Below are positions 1 through 8,552 of a stretch of DNA of 64,000 nt, piece after piece. The stretch covers positions 1-64,000 of the forward strand of contig JAFUSU010000032.1 of NCBI GenBank assembly GCA_017467515.1, given 5' to 3'. The notes beneath the pieces were generated by a model. The model did not search any database. It saw only the letters and a program-made list of their open reading frames with translations, and was not told where the DNA came from. Source of the stretch: Alphaproteobacteria bacterium. GTDB taxonomy: Bacteria; Pseudomonadota; Alphaproteobacteria; RF32; CAG-239. The translations under genes and the position numbers were made by a program. Each line of letters opens with the position of its first letter. Positions within the stretch are counted from its first letter, which is position 1.

Positions 1-75
1 AGAAAAAAACAAAAAACAATACGCGAAGAGGTTTGGACTCTCGTGTCAGGCACGAGCAAATCCAAACCTCTACGC
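1..75 (-). terminator. Rho-independent terminator of the first cysteine-rich gene, with a nested palindrome
   Basis: Read on the minus strand, a long hairpin follows the stop codon at 104. The outer arms 23-37 and 61-75 pair with one mismatch, and an inner stem (CTCGTG, 40-45, with CACGAG, 51-56) sits inside. It is followed by a T-rich run (complement of 1-20). The inner palindrome recurs at 1351-1372, so the terminator seems to have absorbed a small repeat. Confidence 0.7.
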
Positions 76-103
76 ATACACTCAACCCTGAGGTGTCAAC
101 ACC

Positions 104-1186
104 CTATTTGGGCACACACCGCATTGTATCATAATTAATTTTATAACCATCTTTACATGCGGTTGGACGCCAGTATTGCGTACCAGTATGACTATTCGGA
201 CCACTGTATTTATAGCAACCCTCAAATGAGTTAGCGTTAGAGTCTTTTGATGTTGACCAACCTTTAGATGACGGACAATAACCGGAATCATAGTTGTTAT
301 ACGTAAAGCATAATCCAGCTGTTGTTGAATAGGTGTATTGATAGGAAAGGGAAGTATATCCAGATATACAGGAATGACAGTAATACAACATTGTACTCCC
401 TGATTGACATGAGGAATAAGTGTCTTGATTTACACAATGAGGATCACTCTTAGAAGTTAACTTATATTTTTCTGTATTTCCTGCACCGCCATGGTATGTT
501 ACATTTCCTGTAGTTTCATCAATAAAGTAGCTATTGGTAAAATAACAAGGATTAACTGTACATGATTCTATATAGGATGTACGCTTCCCACCTTGCATAG
601 CATACTTAGAAACTATATAACCAGATTCACAAGCCGTACATCTATATTTTGTCGTATTACCAGATTTGCAAGAATTATAAGAAGAAGATGAACAATGAGC
701 AACCGGAGCAGATAAAGTATAACCATCACAAGGATTAACAACACAATTAGCAGTTACATCTGAGTCAGAGGTGGCAGAAAGATATGGTGTAAGAAAACTT
801 TCAAAGTTCAGGTTATTTACCAATACCACATTTGAGGATGAGGTTGGGCTTGAGCTTGAGCTTGTAATTACTTGATTTTCTGATATATAGCCGTCCTCAC
901 ATCCTGTCCTTTTATACTTTCCGTTTGAACATTGCTCACAGAGTGCATGAGAGGGGCAAGAATCTAATGTGTAAGATGAACAATCTTCAGCGCAAAATAC
1001 TTTACTCTGATCAAACGGACATTTAAGAGTTGCAACACCAGAGCTACAAGAAGTTCCCGTATATCCCAACTCCTCACAAGTCGGGACTTTGGTACAAGAC
1101 TGCGCCTTGACGTTTATTGTAAAGGAGAAAGTCATCACCAACAGGCTTGCCCCTATCATCATTCTGTTTGTTATAGTCGTTCTCAT
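104..1186 (-). CDS. Secreted cysteine-rich repeat protein (360 aa)
   Basis: No function can be assigned. Residues 1-28 form a typical signal peptide ending in VKAQS, so the product is probably exported. The mature part has about 30 cysteines in loosely repeated units of the form SC.SG.T..Y.C.AC..GY, the last two elements spaced like CxxCxxGY. A serine-rich linker (about 112-122) separates the first unit from the rest. The start has a good SD site (AAGGAG). It resembles the two genes downstream in sequence order (1440 and 2505) in motif but not in detail. Disulfide-rich surface or secreted proteins of this kind occur in families in gut-associated alphaproteobacteria, from general knowledge. 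Adhesin or surface-layer roles are guesses. Confidence 0.75.
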   Translation of the reverse strand: MRTTITNRMMIGASLLVMTFSFTINVKAQSCTKVPTCEELGYTGTSCSSGVATLKCPFDQSKVFCAEDCSSYTLDSCPSHALCEQCSNGKYKRTGCEDGYISENQVITSSSSSPTSSSNVVLVNNLNFESFLTPYLSATSDSDVTANCVVNPCDGYTLSAPVAHCSSSSYNSCKSGNTTKYRCTACESGYIVSKYAMQGGKRTSYIESCTVNPCYFTNSYFIDETTGNVTYHGGAGNTEKYKLTSKSDPHCVNQDTYSSCQSGSTMLYYCHSCISGYTSLSYQYTYSTTAGLCFTYNNYDSGYCPSSKGWSTSKDSNANSFEGCYKYSGPNSHTGTQYWRPTACKDGYKINYDTMRCVPK

Positions 1187-1243
1187 TTTCTTTCTCCTTT
1201 TTTAGGTTAATAATTGTTGTTTTTATAACATTGTTTCCTTCTA

Positions 1244-1323
1244 TTCCCTCCCTGTTTGAGGGAGGGTTAGGGAGGGTTCGATTATTATACTACCCCTCCT
1301 AACCTCCCCTCAAACAGGGGAGG
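1244..1323. repeat. Imperfect inverted repeat, MITE/REP-like
   Basis: Two 33-base arms (1244-1276 and about 1292-1324) are inverted copies with six mismatches in three swapped pairs, separated by about 15 bases rich in A/T. Each arm is itself a small palindrome (CCCTCCC, TGTTTGA, GGGAGGG). The G/C composition contrasts with the AT-rich flanks. It lies in the 254-base gap between two cysteine-rich genes and has no T-run making it an obvious terminator. Confidence 0.65.
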
Positions 1324-1350
1324 AATAAAGGCTCCTTTGTTCTCGATGGA

Positions 1351-1372
1351 TACTCGTGTCGGAGCACGAGTA
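1351..1372. repeat. Short palindrome TACTCGTG/CACGAGTA
   Basis: A perfect 8-bp stem (1351-1358 with 1365-1372) encloses a 6-base loop. The core CTCGTGTC..G(G/A)GCACGAG is the same as the inner hairpin at 40-56, so at least two copies flank the first cysteine-rich gene. It looks like a dispersed intergenic repeat. Confidence 0.55.
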
Positions 1373-1439
1373 TGACAAGGAGAGAAGAGACCTAAGTATG
1401 GCATAATAATTCTTTTTTTATTTTGCTCAGTTCCCTCCG

Positions 1440-2477
1440 TTAATTAGTCTTAATCAGGCAACGAAAGGCCGGACATAAGTAAATATTAACCGAACCACTC
1501 GGGCAAACAATAGCTGAACAGGCACCACTTGTACCAACTTCATATCCGTTATTACATGCTAAACATTTATGGTAAAACTCCGTACCGGCCATTTGAGTGC
1601 TGATACTTGTACAATTCGAAAAACATGTTGTACCGGTTGAATAGCCGGTATCGGCTTTTTTAGCGCTACACGCTGTACCGGTGCTGTTTAACTCATACCC
1701 CGGAGCACAGGTTTTACATTTATAACATATGTTCGCACCGGTTTTCGTTACGGACTCATAAACGACACAATGCTCTATCATTGTTGTCGTTGTACCACAT
1801 GAATTTTCCGAGCAGGTAAACTCTGATGTAAGAGTCCACCCCTCTTTACATTTTTTACATTTATAACAAAGATTATCACCCGCTTTATCAGTATCAACCT
1901 CGGTACAATTCGGCGTAATGGAAGTTTTGTAATCTCTACCGCATGACTTTTCCTTGCATACGCCGGTGCTCGTGTCTAATTCATAACCTGTTTCACATGC
2001 TGTGCATTTATATTTGTAGCTGTCTCCCGTCTTGCAACTTTTAACGCCATTACAATGTTGCCCGGAACTTACTGAATGAGGAAAACCGTTACAATCAACC
2101 GCATCACAACTACAACCATTACGCACCCAACCTGTGCGACAACTCGTGTAACAATAACGCGTTCCTTTTGAACCGCAATCCTTTGTCACATATGTTCCTG
2201 CATTTTTATTGATTGTTGTTAATGTAAATGTACTTGCACATGTATCCGCATCTATACATTCACCACCAACTTTTTCCTGACCACTTGGACAGTCTTGCGT
2301 TTTGTCTGTTCCATCATTCAAGATAAATCTTACTCCCGCCAGTTTTTGGTATGTTCCAATTTCGTTGGAGATTTGTTTATCATTCAATTCTAAACTGTTA
2401 CCAAAAGAATATGCCTGCACTTCATGCCCGCACAGCATTATTCCCATCAAACAGCATAAAGTATATATTTCTCTCAT
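1440..2477 (-). CDS. Secreted cysteine-rich repeat protein (345 aa), paralogue of the next gene
   Basis: Unknown function. The ATG at 2477 is preferred because GGAGG lies 6 bases upstream; an in-frame TTG a few codons earlier overlaps the SD. Residues 1-22 form a signal peptide (ending EVQA). A leading domain with CPSGQEKVGGECID and a CYTSC/GCSC cluster is shared with the gene at 2505. Then come about four units of 43-47 residues following the pattern C...HC..(Y/V)..(K/T)TG.N.CYKC.(T/K)C..G(Y/W).L....C. The C-terminus ends partway into a unit (VCPSG then a short unrelated tail), which suggests truncation or recombination. It sits 27 bases after the paralogue and is probably co-transcribed with it. 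Confidence 0.75.
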   Translation of the reverse strand: MREIYTLCCLMGIMLCGHEVQAYSFGNSLELNDKQISNEIGTYQKLAGVRFILNDGTDKTQDCPSGQEKVGGECIDADTCASTFTLTTINKNAGTYVTKDCGSKGTRYCYTSCRTGWVRNGCSCDAVDCNGFPHSVSSGQHCNGVKSCKTGDSYKYKCTACETGYELDTSTGVCKEKSCGRDYKTSITPNCTEVDTDKAGDNLCYKCKKCKEGWTLTSEFTCSENSCGTTTTMIEHCVVYESVTKTGANICYKCKTCAPGYELNSTGTACSAKKADTGYSTGTTCFSNCTSISTQMAGTEFYHKCLACNNGYEVGTSGACSAIVCPSGSVNIYLCPAFRCLIKTN

Positions 2478-2504
2478 AATAACCTCCAATTTAATAAATC
2501 TCGG

Positions 2505-3515
2505 CTAATTACTACATTTGTAACAGAAATTTGTTCCTGCTTTGGTAACTGATACTGCCGGGCAATTCTGAACAGTTGAAAAACTCGTTGAACTACCTGT
2601 CGGACACGAATTCGCCGTACAAGTTGTATGGCCATCATTTAATGAATAACCGAGTTCACATGCCGTGCACTCGTAACATAAATCTGTACCAGTCCGTGTG
2701 ATCGTGTGTTTGATACAATTTGTTATTGATGATGTTTTATAATTACATGTATTCACCGTACAGGTATGTGTATTCGATAATGTCCATCCATCTTCACACC
2801 CCGTACAATCATAACAATAACCCTCTCCTGCCTTACCTGCCACTATCGCCGTACAATGAGCGGTTACAGATGTCGCATACATCGTACTGTAGTCACTACA
2901 ATTTTTCGCTATACACATATTATTATTCAATTTATATCCCAATGCACATGACGTACATTTATATTTGTAGGTATCTCCCGTTTTGCAACTCTTTAACCCA
3001 TTACAGTTTTGATTTTTATTTGTTAAGAGCGGATATTCTGAGCAATCAACTGGTGTACAAGAACAACCACTATGCGTCCATCCTGATTGACAGCTTGTAT
3101 AACAATACCTTATTCCCTTGGAACCGCAGTTCTTGGTCACATAAGAACCGATTTTACTGCTGACCGAGGTTAACGGAAATGAAGTATTACAAGCCGCAAC
3201 ATCTATACAAATGCCGTCCACTTTCGTTTGTCCTGTCGGACAACTCGTTTCTTTAATCGGCATTGAATCTAAATCATCGCCGCTCGCATCGGAATTAATG
3301 GTTGACTTTTTTGAGATAAAACTAACTGCCGCATATTTTTGATATGAGGATTTTGGCCCAGCTGAAGGTTTGGTTTTGGTTTGGTATTCTATAAGGAGGT
3401 TGGTGCCTGAATCATTATAGATTATATTTGCCTTTGCAATTTTGGTCAGAAAAAACATTCCCGGACCATATAGCAATATAACTACCGCATACAGCAAATA
3501 ATCTTTAGTTTTCAT
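2505..3515 (-). CDS. Cysteine-rich repeat protein (336 aa), paralogue of the previous gene
   Basis: Unknown function. The N-terminus has a hydrophobic segment (about residues 8-29) that acts as a signal peptide or anchor. Residues 80-150 match the leading domain of the 1440-2477 product (CPTGQTKVDGICID, then TKNCGSKGIRYCYTSCQSGW). Cysteine repeats of about 45 residues follow (C..YKTSSI.NC....., CYEC.ACE.GYSL). The protein stops abruptly inside a repeat at CYKCSN, exactly where the expected C..GY.L half should continue, and the next gene's SD begins a few bases later. GGAGGG lies upstream of the ATG. It is probably the first gene of a two-gene unit. Confidence 0.75.
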   Translation of the reverse strand: MKTKDYLLYAVVILLYGPGMFFLTKIAKANIIYNDSGTNLLIEYQTKTKPSAGPKSSYQKYAAVSFISKKSTINSDASGDDLDSMPIKETSCPTGQTKVDGICIDVAACNTSFPLTSVSSKIGSYVTKNCGSKGIRYCYTSCQSGWTHSGCSCTPVDCSEYPLLTNKNQNCNGLKSCKTGDTYKYKCTSCALGYKLNNNMCIAKNCSDYSTMYATSVTAHCTAIVAGKAGEGYCYDCTGCEDGWTLSNTHTCTVNTCNYKTSSITNCIKHTITRTGTDLCYECTACELGYSLNDGHTTCTANSCPTGSSTSFSTVQNCPAVSVTKAGTNFCYKCSN

Positions 3516-3619
3516 ATTGCACCCTCCAGATAGGCTGAGCCAAAATCTAGATTCATTCTATCATATCGAATCCATTGTGTCAAGCTATTTTGAAGGTGTT
3601 TGTTATTTTTCCTCTATAC

Positions 3620-3650
3620 AAAAAAAGCCCCTCCGAAAAGAAGGGCTTAT
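3620..3650 (-). terminator. Rho-independent terminator of lon
   Basis: On the minus strand AAGCCC pairs with GGGCTT around a 12-base loop and is followed by a T7 run. It lies just past the lon stop codon. Confidence 0.8.
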
Positions 3651-3659
3651 CAATTTTTT

Positions 3660-6035
3660 TTAATTTGTCAAAATAGGTTGGATATTATCCGCCCCCGTAA
3701 GAGGTATCGGTAATGGATGAAGATCTCCGTTTAAGGCTATTTTTAAAACCTCAGAAACATAAGATACAGGAATAATTTTCAACCCTTCTTTCACATTATC
3801 AGGAATCTCAGCCAAATCCTTTGTATTTTCTTCAGGAATCATTACTGTCTTAATTCCCCCTCTCAAAGCAGATAAAAGTTTCTCCTTTAATCCGCCGATC
3901 GGGAGTACCCTGCCCTGCAATGTTATTTCACCGGTCATAGCAACATCTTTCCTTACCGGAATCTTCGTCAAAACAGAAACCAACGTGGTATACATCGCAA
4001 TACCGGCTGACGGTCCGTCTTTAGGTGTAGCGCCTTCCGGAACATGGATGTGAATATCCGTTTTATCAAACACTTCCGGATCTATACCTAATTCTCGAGA
4101 GTGAGATCTTACAACAGAATAAGCTGTTTCAATGGATTCTTTCATAACATCACCGAGCTTACCCGTTTGTTTAACGATTCCCTTTCCGGGCATATCAACG
4201 GCTTCAATGAATAAAATATCTCCACCGACCTCTGTCCACGCCAAACCTGTTGTAACACCGACATGATCCTGTTTTTCGGCAACCCCGTAGTGAAATTTTT
4301 TAACACCGAGATATCTCTCAATATTACTATCATCAACCGTTAACTTGAGATCTTTTGTTTCTGAAATCAGAATATCTTTAATTGCTTTACGTGCTATTGT
4401 TGCCAATTCTCGCTCTAAATTACGAACACCGGCTTCTCGCGTATAATATCTGATAACATCACGAATAGCCTCATCAGTAATATAAAGTTCGGTCGGTTTA
4501 ACGGCATTTTCTTCAAAAATCTTAGGAATTAAATGCCGCTTAGCGATTTCAATTTTTTCATCTTCAGTATAACCGGATAAACGGATAATCTCCATTCTAT
4601 CCAATAACGGTCTTGGCATATCCAAAGAATTTGCCGTTGTAACAAACATAACATCAGATAAATCATAATCAACTTCAAGATAATGATCACTGAATGTCGC
4701 ATTCTGCTCCGGATCCAAAACCTCTAATAAAGCAGAACTAGGATCTCCGCGCCAATCATTCCCCAGCTTATCAATTTCATCAAGTAAAAACAACGGATTA
4801 GATGTTCCGGCTTTTTTCATTCCTTTAATAATCTTACCCGGCATAGACCCTATATATGTCCGTCTGTGCCCTCTGATTTCCGCCTCATCTCGCATACCAC
4901 CGAGAGAGGCTCTGACAAAATGACGACCGGTTGCTTTGGCTATAGAACGTCCCAAAGAGGTCTTACCGACACCCGGAGGACCAACCAAACATAAAATAGG
5001 TCCTTTAACCTTATCGGCACGTGCTTGAACAGCCAAATATTCAACAATACGTTCTTTCACTTTTTCAAGCCCGTAATGATCGGCTTCCAAAACTTCCATA
5101 GCCTTGGCAAGATTTTTATTAACTTTAGAGGTCTTTTTCCACGGAATATCCAGCATCCAATCCAAATAATTACGAATCACTGTCGCTTCCGAAGACATAG
5201 CACTCATAGACTTGAGTTTCTTAACTTCAGCAACGGCTTTTTCTCTTGCTTCTTTAGATAGCTTTGTTTTTTCTATCTTAGCCATATACTCAGAAATTTC
5301 ATCTCCGTCTTCGCCTTCATTCAGTTCTTTCTGAATAGCTTTCATCTGCTCATTGAGATAGTATTCTTTTTGGCTTTTTTCCATTTGCTTTTTAACACGG
5401 TTTTTAATTTTATTTTCAACCTCTAACAGAGTAATTTCCGCATTCATAAAGCTCAAAATTTTTTCAAAACGATCTTCTAATGTCTTTCCTTCAAGCAATG
5501 CTTGTTTGTCTGCAATTTTCAAGGCCAAGTGAGAAGCTATCGTATCAACAAGTTTTCCGTATTCTTCAACTTGGTTAACCGAAACCAAAACCTCAGGAGG
5601 AATTTTTCGTGAGAGCTTAACATATTCCTCAAACTGAGAAACAACAGCTCTTGCCATAGCCTCCATTTCCGTCGTATGTGTTTCATCTTGCGGCATTATT
5701 TCCACAGCAGCGGCTAAATATTCAGGAGTGGAGGCAAATTTTTTAATTTTAACTCTCTCAACCCCCTCTATCAAAACTTTAACCGTTCCGTCAGGCAATT
5801 TAAGTAATTGCAGAATTGTCCCTAAGGTTCCTACCGTATAAATATCCTCTTCGGTCGGATCTTCTACCGCTGCATCTTTTTGCGTTAACAAAATAATACT
5901 CTGTCCGTTATCCACAACACTTTGCAGTGCTTGAATCGATTTTTCCCGTCCAACAAACAACGGAACAATCATTTTCGGATAAACCACAATATCTCGCAAT
6001 GGTAGAATAGGATATACTTTTGTTTTAGCAACCAT
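3660..6035 (-). CDS. lon: ATP-dependent protease Lon
   Basis: Cytoplasmic AAA+ serine protease that degrades misfolded and regulatory proteins. The full 791-residue architecture is present: N-terminal substrate-binding domain (1-200), coiled-coil segment (about 205-290), AAA+ module with Walker A GPPGVGKT at 352-359 and Walker B LFLLDEIDK near 415-423, and a C-terminal protease domain with the catalytic Ser676 (DGPSAG) and Lys719 (GGLKEKLL) dyad. Length is normal for LonA. The ATG at 6035 is chosen because AAGGTG lies 6 bases upstream; the open frame extends nine codons further without a better site. It is transcribed alone, divergent from fliN and followed by its own terminator. lon is normally next to clpX; here it is 13 kb away. 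Confidence 0.97.
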   Translation of the reverse strand: MVAKTKVYPILPLRDIVVYPKMIVPLFVGREKSIQALQSVVDNGQSIILLTQKDAAVEDPTEEDIYTVGTLGTILQLLKLPDGTVKVLIEGVERVKIKKFASTPEYLAAAVEIMPQDETHTTEMEAMARAVVSQFEEYVKLSRKIPPEVLVSVNQVEEYGKLVDTIASHLALKIADKQALLEGKTLEDRFEKILSFMNAEITLLEVENKIKNRVKKQMEKSQKEYYLNEQMKAIQKELNEGEDGDEISEYMAKIEKTKLSKEAREKAVAEVKKLKSMSAMSSEATVIRNYLDWMLDIPWKKTSKVNKNLAKAMEVLEADHYGLEKVKERIVEYLAVQARADKVKGPILCLVGPPGVGKTSLGRSIAKATGRHFVRASLGGMRDEAEIRGHRRTYIGSMPGKIIKGMKKAGTSNPLFLLDEIDKLGNDWRGDPSSALLEVLDPEQNATFSDHYLEVDYDLSDVMFVTTANSLDMPRPLLDRMEIIRLSGYTEDEKIEIAKRHLIPKIFEENAVKPTELYITDEAIRDVIRYYTREAGVRNLERELATIARKAIKDILISETKDLKLTVDDSNIERYLGVKKFHYGVAEKQDHVGVTTGLAWTEVGGDILFIEAVDMPGKGIVKQTGKLGDVMKESIETAYSVVRSHSRELGIDPEVFDKTDIHIHVPEGATPKDGPSAGIAMYTTLVSVLTKIPVRKDVAMTGEITLQGRVLPIGGLKEKLLSALRGGIKTVMIPEENTKDLAEIPDNVKEGLKIIPVSYVSEVLKIALNGDLHPLPIPLTGADNIQPILTN

Positions 6036-6186
6036 ATTTTTCACCTTAATTTCAAACAACAACAGTTACTATATAGGAAATCTTCTGATATTCTGCAATA
6101 GACCATTCCTAAAATTATGTTTTTTTTTATTCTCTCGCAACAATAAATCAAGTAATCCACAATAGAAGAAGAAAATATGTGGAACA

Positions 6187-6202
6187 CAACGCTATAGTGT
6201 TG
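6187..6202. promoter_or_regulatory. Imperfect 16-bp palindrome overlapping the fliN -35 region
   Basis: CAACGCTATAGTGTTG is a palindrome with one mismatched pair. Its right half overlaps the TTGAAC -35 element at 6200-6205, a usual place for a repressor operator. No regulator is known; this is position-based inference. Confidence 0.3.
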
Positions 6203-6227
6203 AACTCTAAAAAAATAAGAGTATGAT
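6200..6227 (+). promoter_or_regulatory. Sigma-70-like promoter of the fliN-waaA-lpxK operon
   Basis: TTGAAC (6200-6205), 16-base spacer, TATGAT (6222-6227), 28 bases before the ATG. The SD AGGAG follows at about 6242. Confidence 0.5.
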
Positions 6228-6255
6228 GGCATAGATAAAACAGGAGTGAATATAA

Positions 6256-6507
6256 ATGCTTAATACTGCAGATCATCAACTTGATGAGGAATTTGATATT
6301 GATATTTCCGTTACTTTAGGAACAGCCGATCTAAGAATCAACCAATTACTAAAATTAGGACGCGGTGCTGTTGTGGAGTTAAATCGAAATGTCAATGATT
6401 ATGTCGATATTTATGCTAATGACACCCTTATTGGTCAGGGAGAGGTGGTTATCACCGAAAATGAAACAATCGGTATTGCCGTTACGGAAATGATACAAAA
6501 AAGGTAA
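6256..6507 (+). CDS. fliN: Flagellar motor switch protein FliN (SpoA domain)
   Basis: An 83-residue protein made almost entirely of one SpoA/FliN C-terminal domain. The typical pattern is visible: V.LG.A.L.I..LL.LG.G.VV.L, then V.I.(A)ND.LI..GE.V. FliN forms the base of the flagellar C-ring with FliG and FliM and binds CheY-P or export substrates. It has a good SD and is first in an operon; its TAA overlaps the next ATG by one base. The short form lacks the N-terminal extension of enteric FliN, as in many alphaproteobacteria. Being the lead gene of a lipid A operon, rather than part of a flagellar cluster, is unusual. A type III secretion SctQ fragment is a less likely alternative. Confidence 0.85.
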   Translation: MLNTADHQLDEEFDIDISVTLGTADLRINQLLKLGRGAVVELNRNVNDYVDIYANDTLIGQGEVVITENETIGIAVTEMIQKR

Positions 6508-7286
6508 TGTCAATGTCTGCCGCCCTTCCTTTGCGTAAAAAATTAAAACATTTTTTTAAAAAATTAGAGAGTTCATCCTATACGACAACGATTTTAGGGG
6601 CGATTATTTATGCCTATGCTCAATTGGTCGGTTTCACGACCCGTTGGCAGAAAAGAGGACTGAAAGAAGTCTACAACACTTGGCGACAAAATAAAGCCAT
6701 TATTTTAATCATCTGGCACGGACGCACTTTATTGCCTTGCCATTTTTGGTATCATAAAAAACAATTTCCTATGAGTGCTCTGGTTTCTCCACACCGAGAC
6801 GGAAGAATGATTGCTGCCGTCCTAAAGTATTTCGGCATTAAAGTTATTGATGGTTCCAGTAATGAAAATGCCAAAGGTGCTGCACTTTCCTTAATGACAG
6901 AATTACAAAACGGAAATAGCATCACCATCATTCCCGATGGTCCTAAAGGACCAAATATGAAACTCTCTCAAAGCGCCCTGTTCTATGCTCAAAAAACGGG
7001 CTTACCGATTATCGGTCTGACATACAGTGTAAAAAACGCTGCATTGATTACTAAAAGCTGGGATAGTATGCTGGTACCGGCTCCTTTTTCGAAAGGAATT
7101 ATTGCCGCTACTGAACCTTTCTTTATTTCAGACCAACTGACAAGTGATGACTTAGAGAAAAAAAGATTGGAAATTGAAACAGCTTTAACTCAATTAACTT
7201 GGGACATAGATCATCAACTTGGTCTTCCGAAGGTGGAACAAGGGAAAATGCCCCGAACAAAAAAATACCCAAAACAAGGAAATTGA
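6507..7286 (+). CDS. DUF374 family lysophospholipid/lipid A-type acyltransferase
   Basis: A 259-residue protein of the DUF374 group, related to LPLAT acyltransferases. A hydrophobic segment lies near residues 25-45. Signature motifs are LIIWHGR (about 68-74), SPHRDGRMIAAV (about 92-103, with the His/Asp pair expected of an acyltransferase active site) and IPDGPKGP (about 146-153). It probably transfers an acyl chain onto a lipid A or glycerolipid precursor at the inner membrane. Its place immediately before waaA and lpxK supports a role in lipid A maturation and is common in alphaproteobacteria. The basic C-terminus is typical. The ATG overlaps the fliN stop. The exact acceptor cannot be read from sequence. 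Confidence 0.85.
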   Translation: MSMSAALPLRKKLKHFFKKLESSSYTTTILGAIIYAYAQLVGFTTRWQKRGLKEVYNTWRQNKAIILIIWHGRTLLPCHFWYHKKQFPMSALVSPHRDGRMIAAVLKYFGIKVIDGSSNENAKGAALSLMTELQNGNSITIIPDGPKGPNMKLSQSALFYAQKTGLPIIGLTYSVKNAALITKSWDSMLVPAPFSKGIIAATEPFFISDQLTSDDLEKKRLEIETALTQLTWDIDHQLGLPKVEQGKMPRTKKYPKQGN

Positions 7287-7289
7287 CAA

Positions 7290-8552
7290 ATGTTTATCGG
7301 AATTTACAACACTTTAATTACCGTTTTATATCCTTTAGTTATTCGGTCATATATTCAAAAAAGAATAGAAATAGGAAAAGAAGATATCAAACGATTTAAC
7401 GAGCGCATCGGAAAACCGATAAAAGAACGACCGGAAGGGAAATTGATTTGGTTTCACGGCGCCTCAGTCGGAGAATCTGTTTCAATGCTACCGCTTATTA
7501 ATCGCTTACTTGAAACAAGTGATGATACTTATGTAATGGTAACGACAGGGACAACCACATCTGCTGAAATTATGGGAAAACGTCTTCCCGAAAGAGCCTT
7601 TCACCAATATATTACTATTGATAATCCTGTCTTTACAAAACGTTTCATTAAGCATTGGCAACCGGATTTGGTTCTTTGGTTTGAATCTGATTTTTGGCCG
7701 GCTATGCTTTCCACAATCAAAAAGAAAAATATTCCCTTGGTCTTAGTTAACGGACGTATTTCCAATAAATCATTTAAACGCTGGCAACAATTTGACTACA
7801 TAAGCAAAGAATTGCTCGGATGTTTCACTTTCTGCCTCGGTCAATCGGAAGAAGATGCTTATCGATTGCGCATTTTAGGGGCAAAAGAGTCAACGTGTTT
7901 AGGTAATCTGAAATTTGCGGGATTACCTATTCCGGTGGATGAGGATAAAAAAGCTGAAGTTATCAAACAAATTGGTAATCGCCGTATTTTTTGTATCAGT
8001 TCGACTCACGAAAATGAGGAATATCAACTTGGTAAACGCTTTAAACTTCTGTTTGAAAAGCACCCTGATGTTTTGGTTTTGATAGCACCTCGTCATCCGC
8101 AACGCGGAGGAGATATCAAGAAACAATTATCTGATTTAGGATTAAATGTCGCTTTGCGTTCTGCAAATGAAAAAATAACGGATAAAACGCAAGTCTATAT
8201 TGCTGATACAATTGGTGAACTCGGTATTTGGTATGGTATCAGCCCTGTTGTTTTCATTGGCGGATCCCTAATTCCGCACGGCGGACAAAACTTTATGGAG
8301 CCATCTCGTTTAAAAGATGCCGTTATTGTCGGACCTTATATGCATAATTTCACAGAGGCTATGCAGCGAGCTCAAAAAGCAAATGCTATCATTCAAACCA
8401 ATGATGCTGAAGAAGTTATTGATACGGTTATTCAATTGTTTGACAATAAAGATTTACTTGAAGCAAAGCAAAGCCTCGCCTACAATTGGGCTTCCGGAGA
8501 AGCAAAAGTATTGGATGGCATTGTGGAAAAAGTCAAAGGATATATTGCTTAA
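7290..8552 (+). CDS. waaA: 3-deoxy-D-manno-octulosonic acid (Kdo) transferase
   Basis: Transfers Kdo from CMP-Kdo to lipid IVA on the cytoplasmic face of the inner membrane. The 420-residue GT30 enzyme has an N-terminal membrane-associated segment (residues 1-20), the acceptor-side motif WFHGASVGE (about 51-59) with the conserved glutamate, VTTGTTTSA, LVNGRIS (about 151-157) and the donor-binding C-terminal half with GGSLIPHGGQNFMEP (about 324-338). The SD is AAGGAA. It is followed with a 1-base overlap by lpxK, a classic pairing. One or two Kdo additions cannot be decided here. Confidence 0.96.
   Translation: MFIGIYNTLITVLYPLVIRSYIQKRIEIGKEDIKRFNERIGKPIKERPEGKLIWFHGASVGESVSMLPLINRLLETSDDTYVMVTTGTTTSAEIMGKRLPERAFHQYITIDNPVFTKRFIKHWQPDLVLWFESDFWPAMLSTIKKKNIPLVLVNGRISNKSFKRWQQFDYISKELLGCFTFCLGQSEEDAYRLRILGAKESTCLGNLKFAGLPIPVDEDKKAEVIKQIGNRRIFCISSTHENEEYQLGKRFKLLFEKHPDVLVLIAPRHPQRGGDIKKQLSDLGLNVALRSANEKITDKTQVYIADTIGELGIWYGISPVVFIGGSLIPHGGQNFMEPSRLKDAVIVGPYMHNFTEAMQRAQKANAIIQTNDAEEVIDTVIQLFDNKDLLEAKQSLAYNWASGEAKVLDGIVEKVKGYIA

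Noticed and set aside
2720-3163. 147-codon open frame on the plus strand
   Set aside because: It lies inside the cysteine-rich gene; its composition (many Tyr, Leu and His) is what the antisense of that repeat yields, and there is no SD.
8486-8551. Longer start for lpxK
   Set aside because: The extra 22 codons lie in the waaA coding region; the ATG at 8552 overlaps the waaA stop, as is usual for coupled genes.
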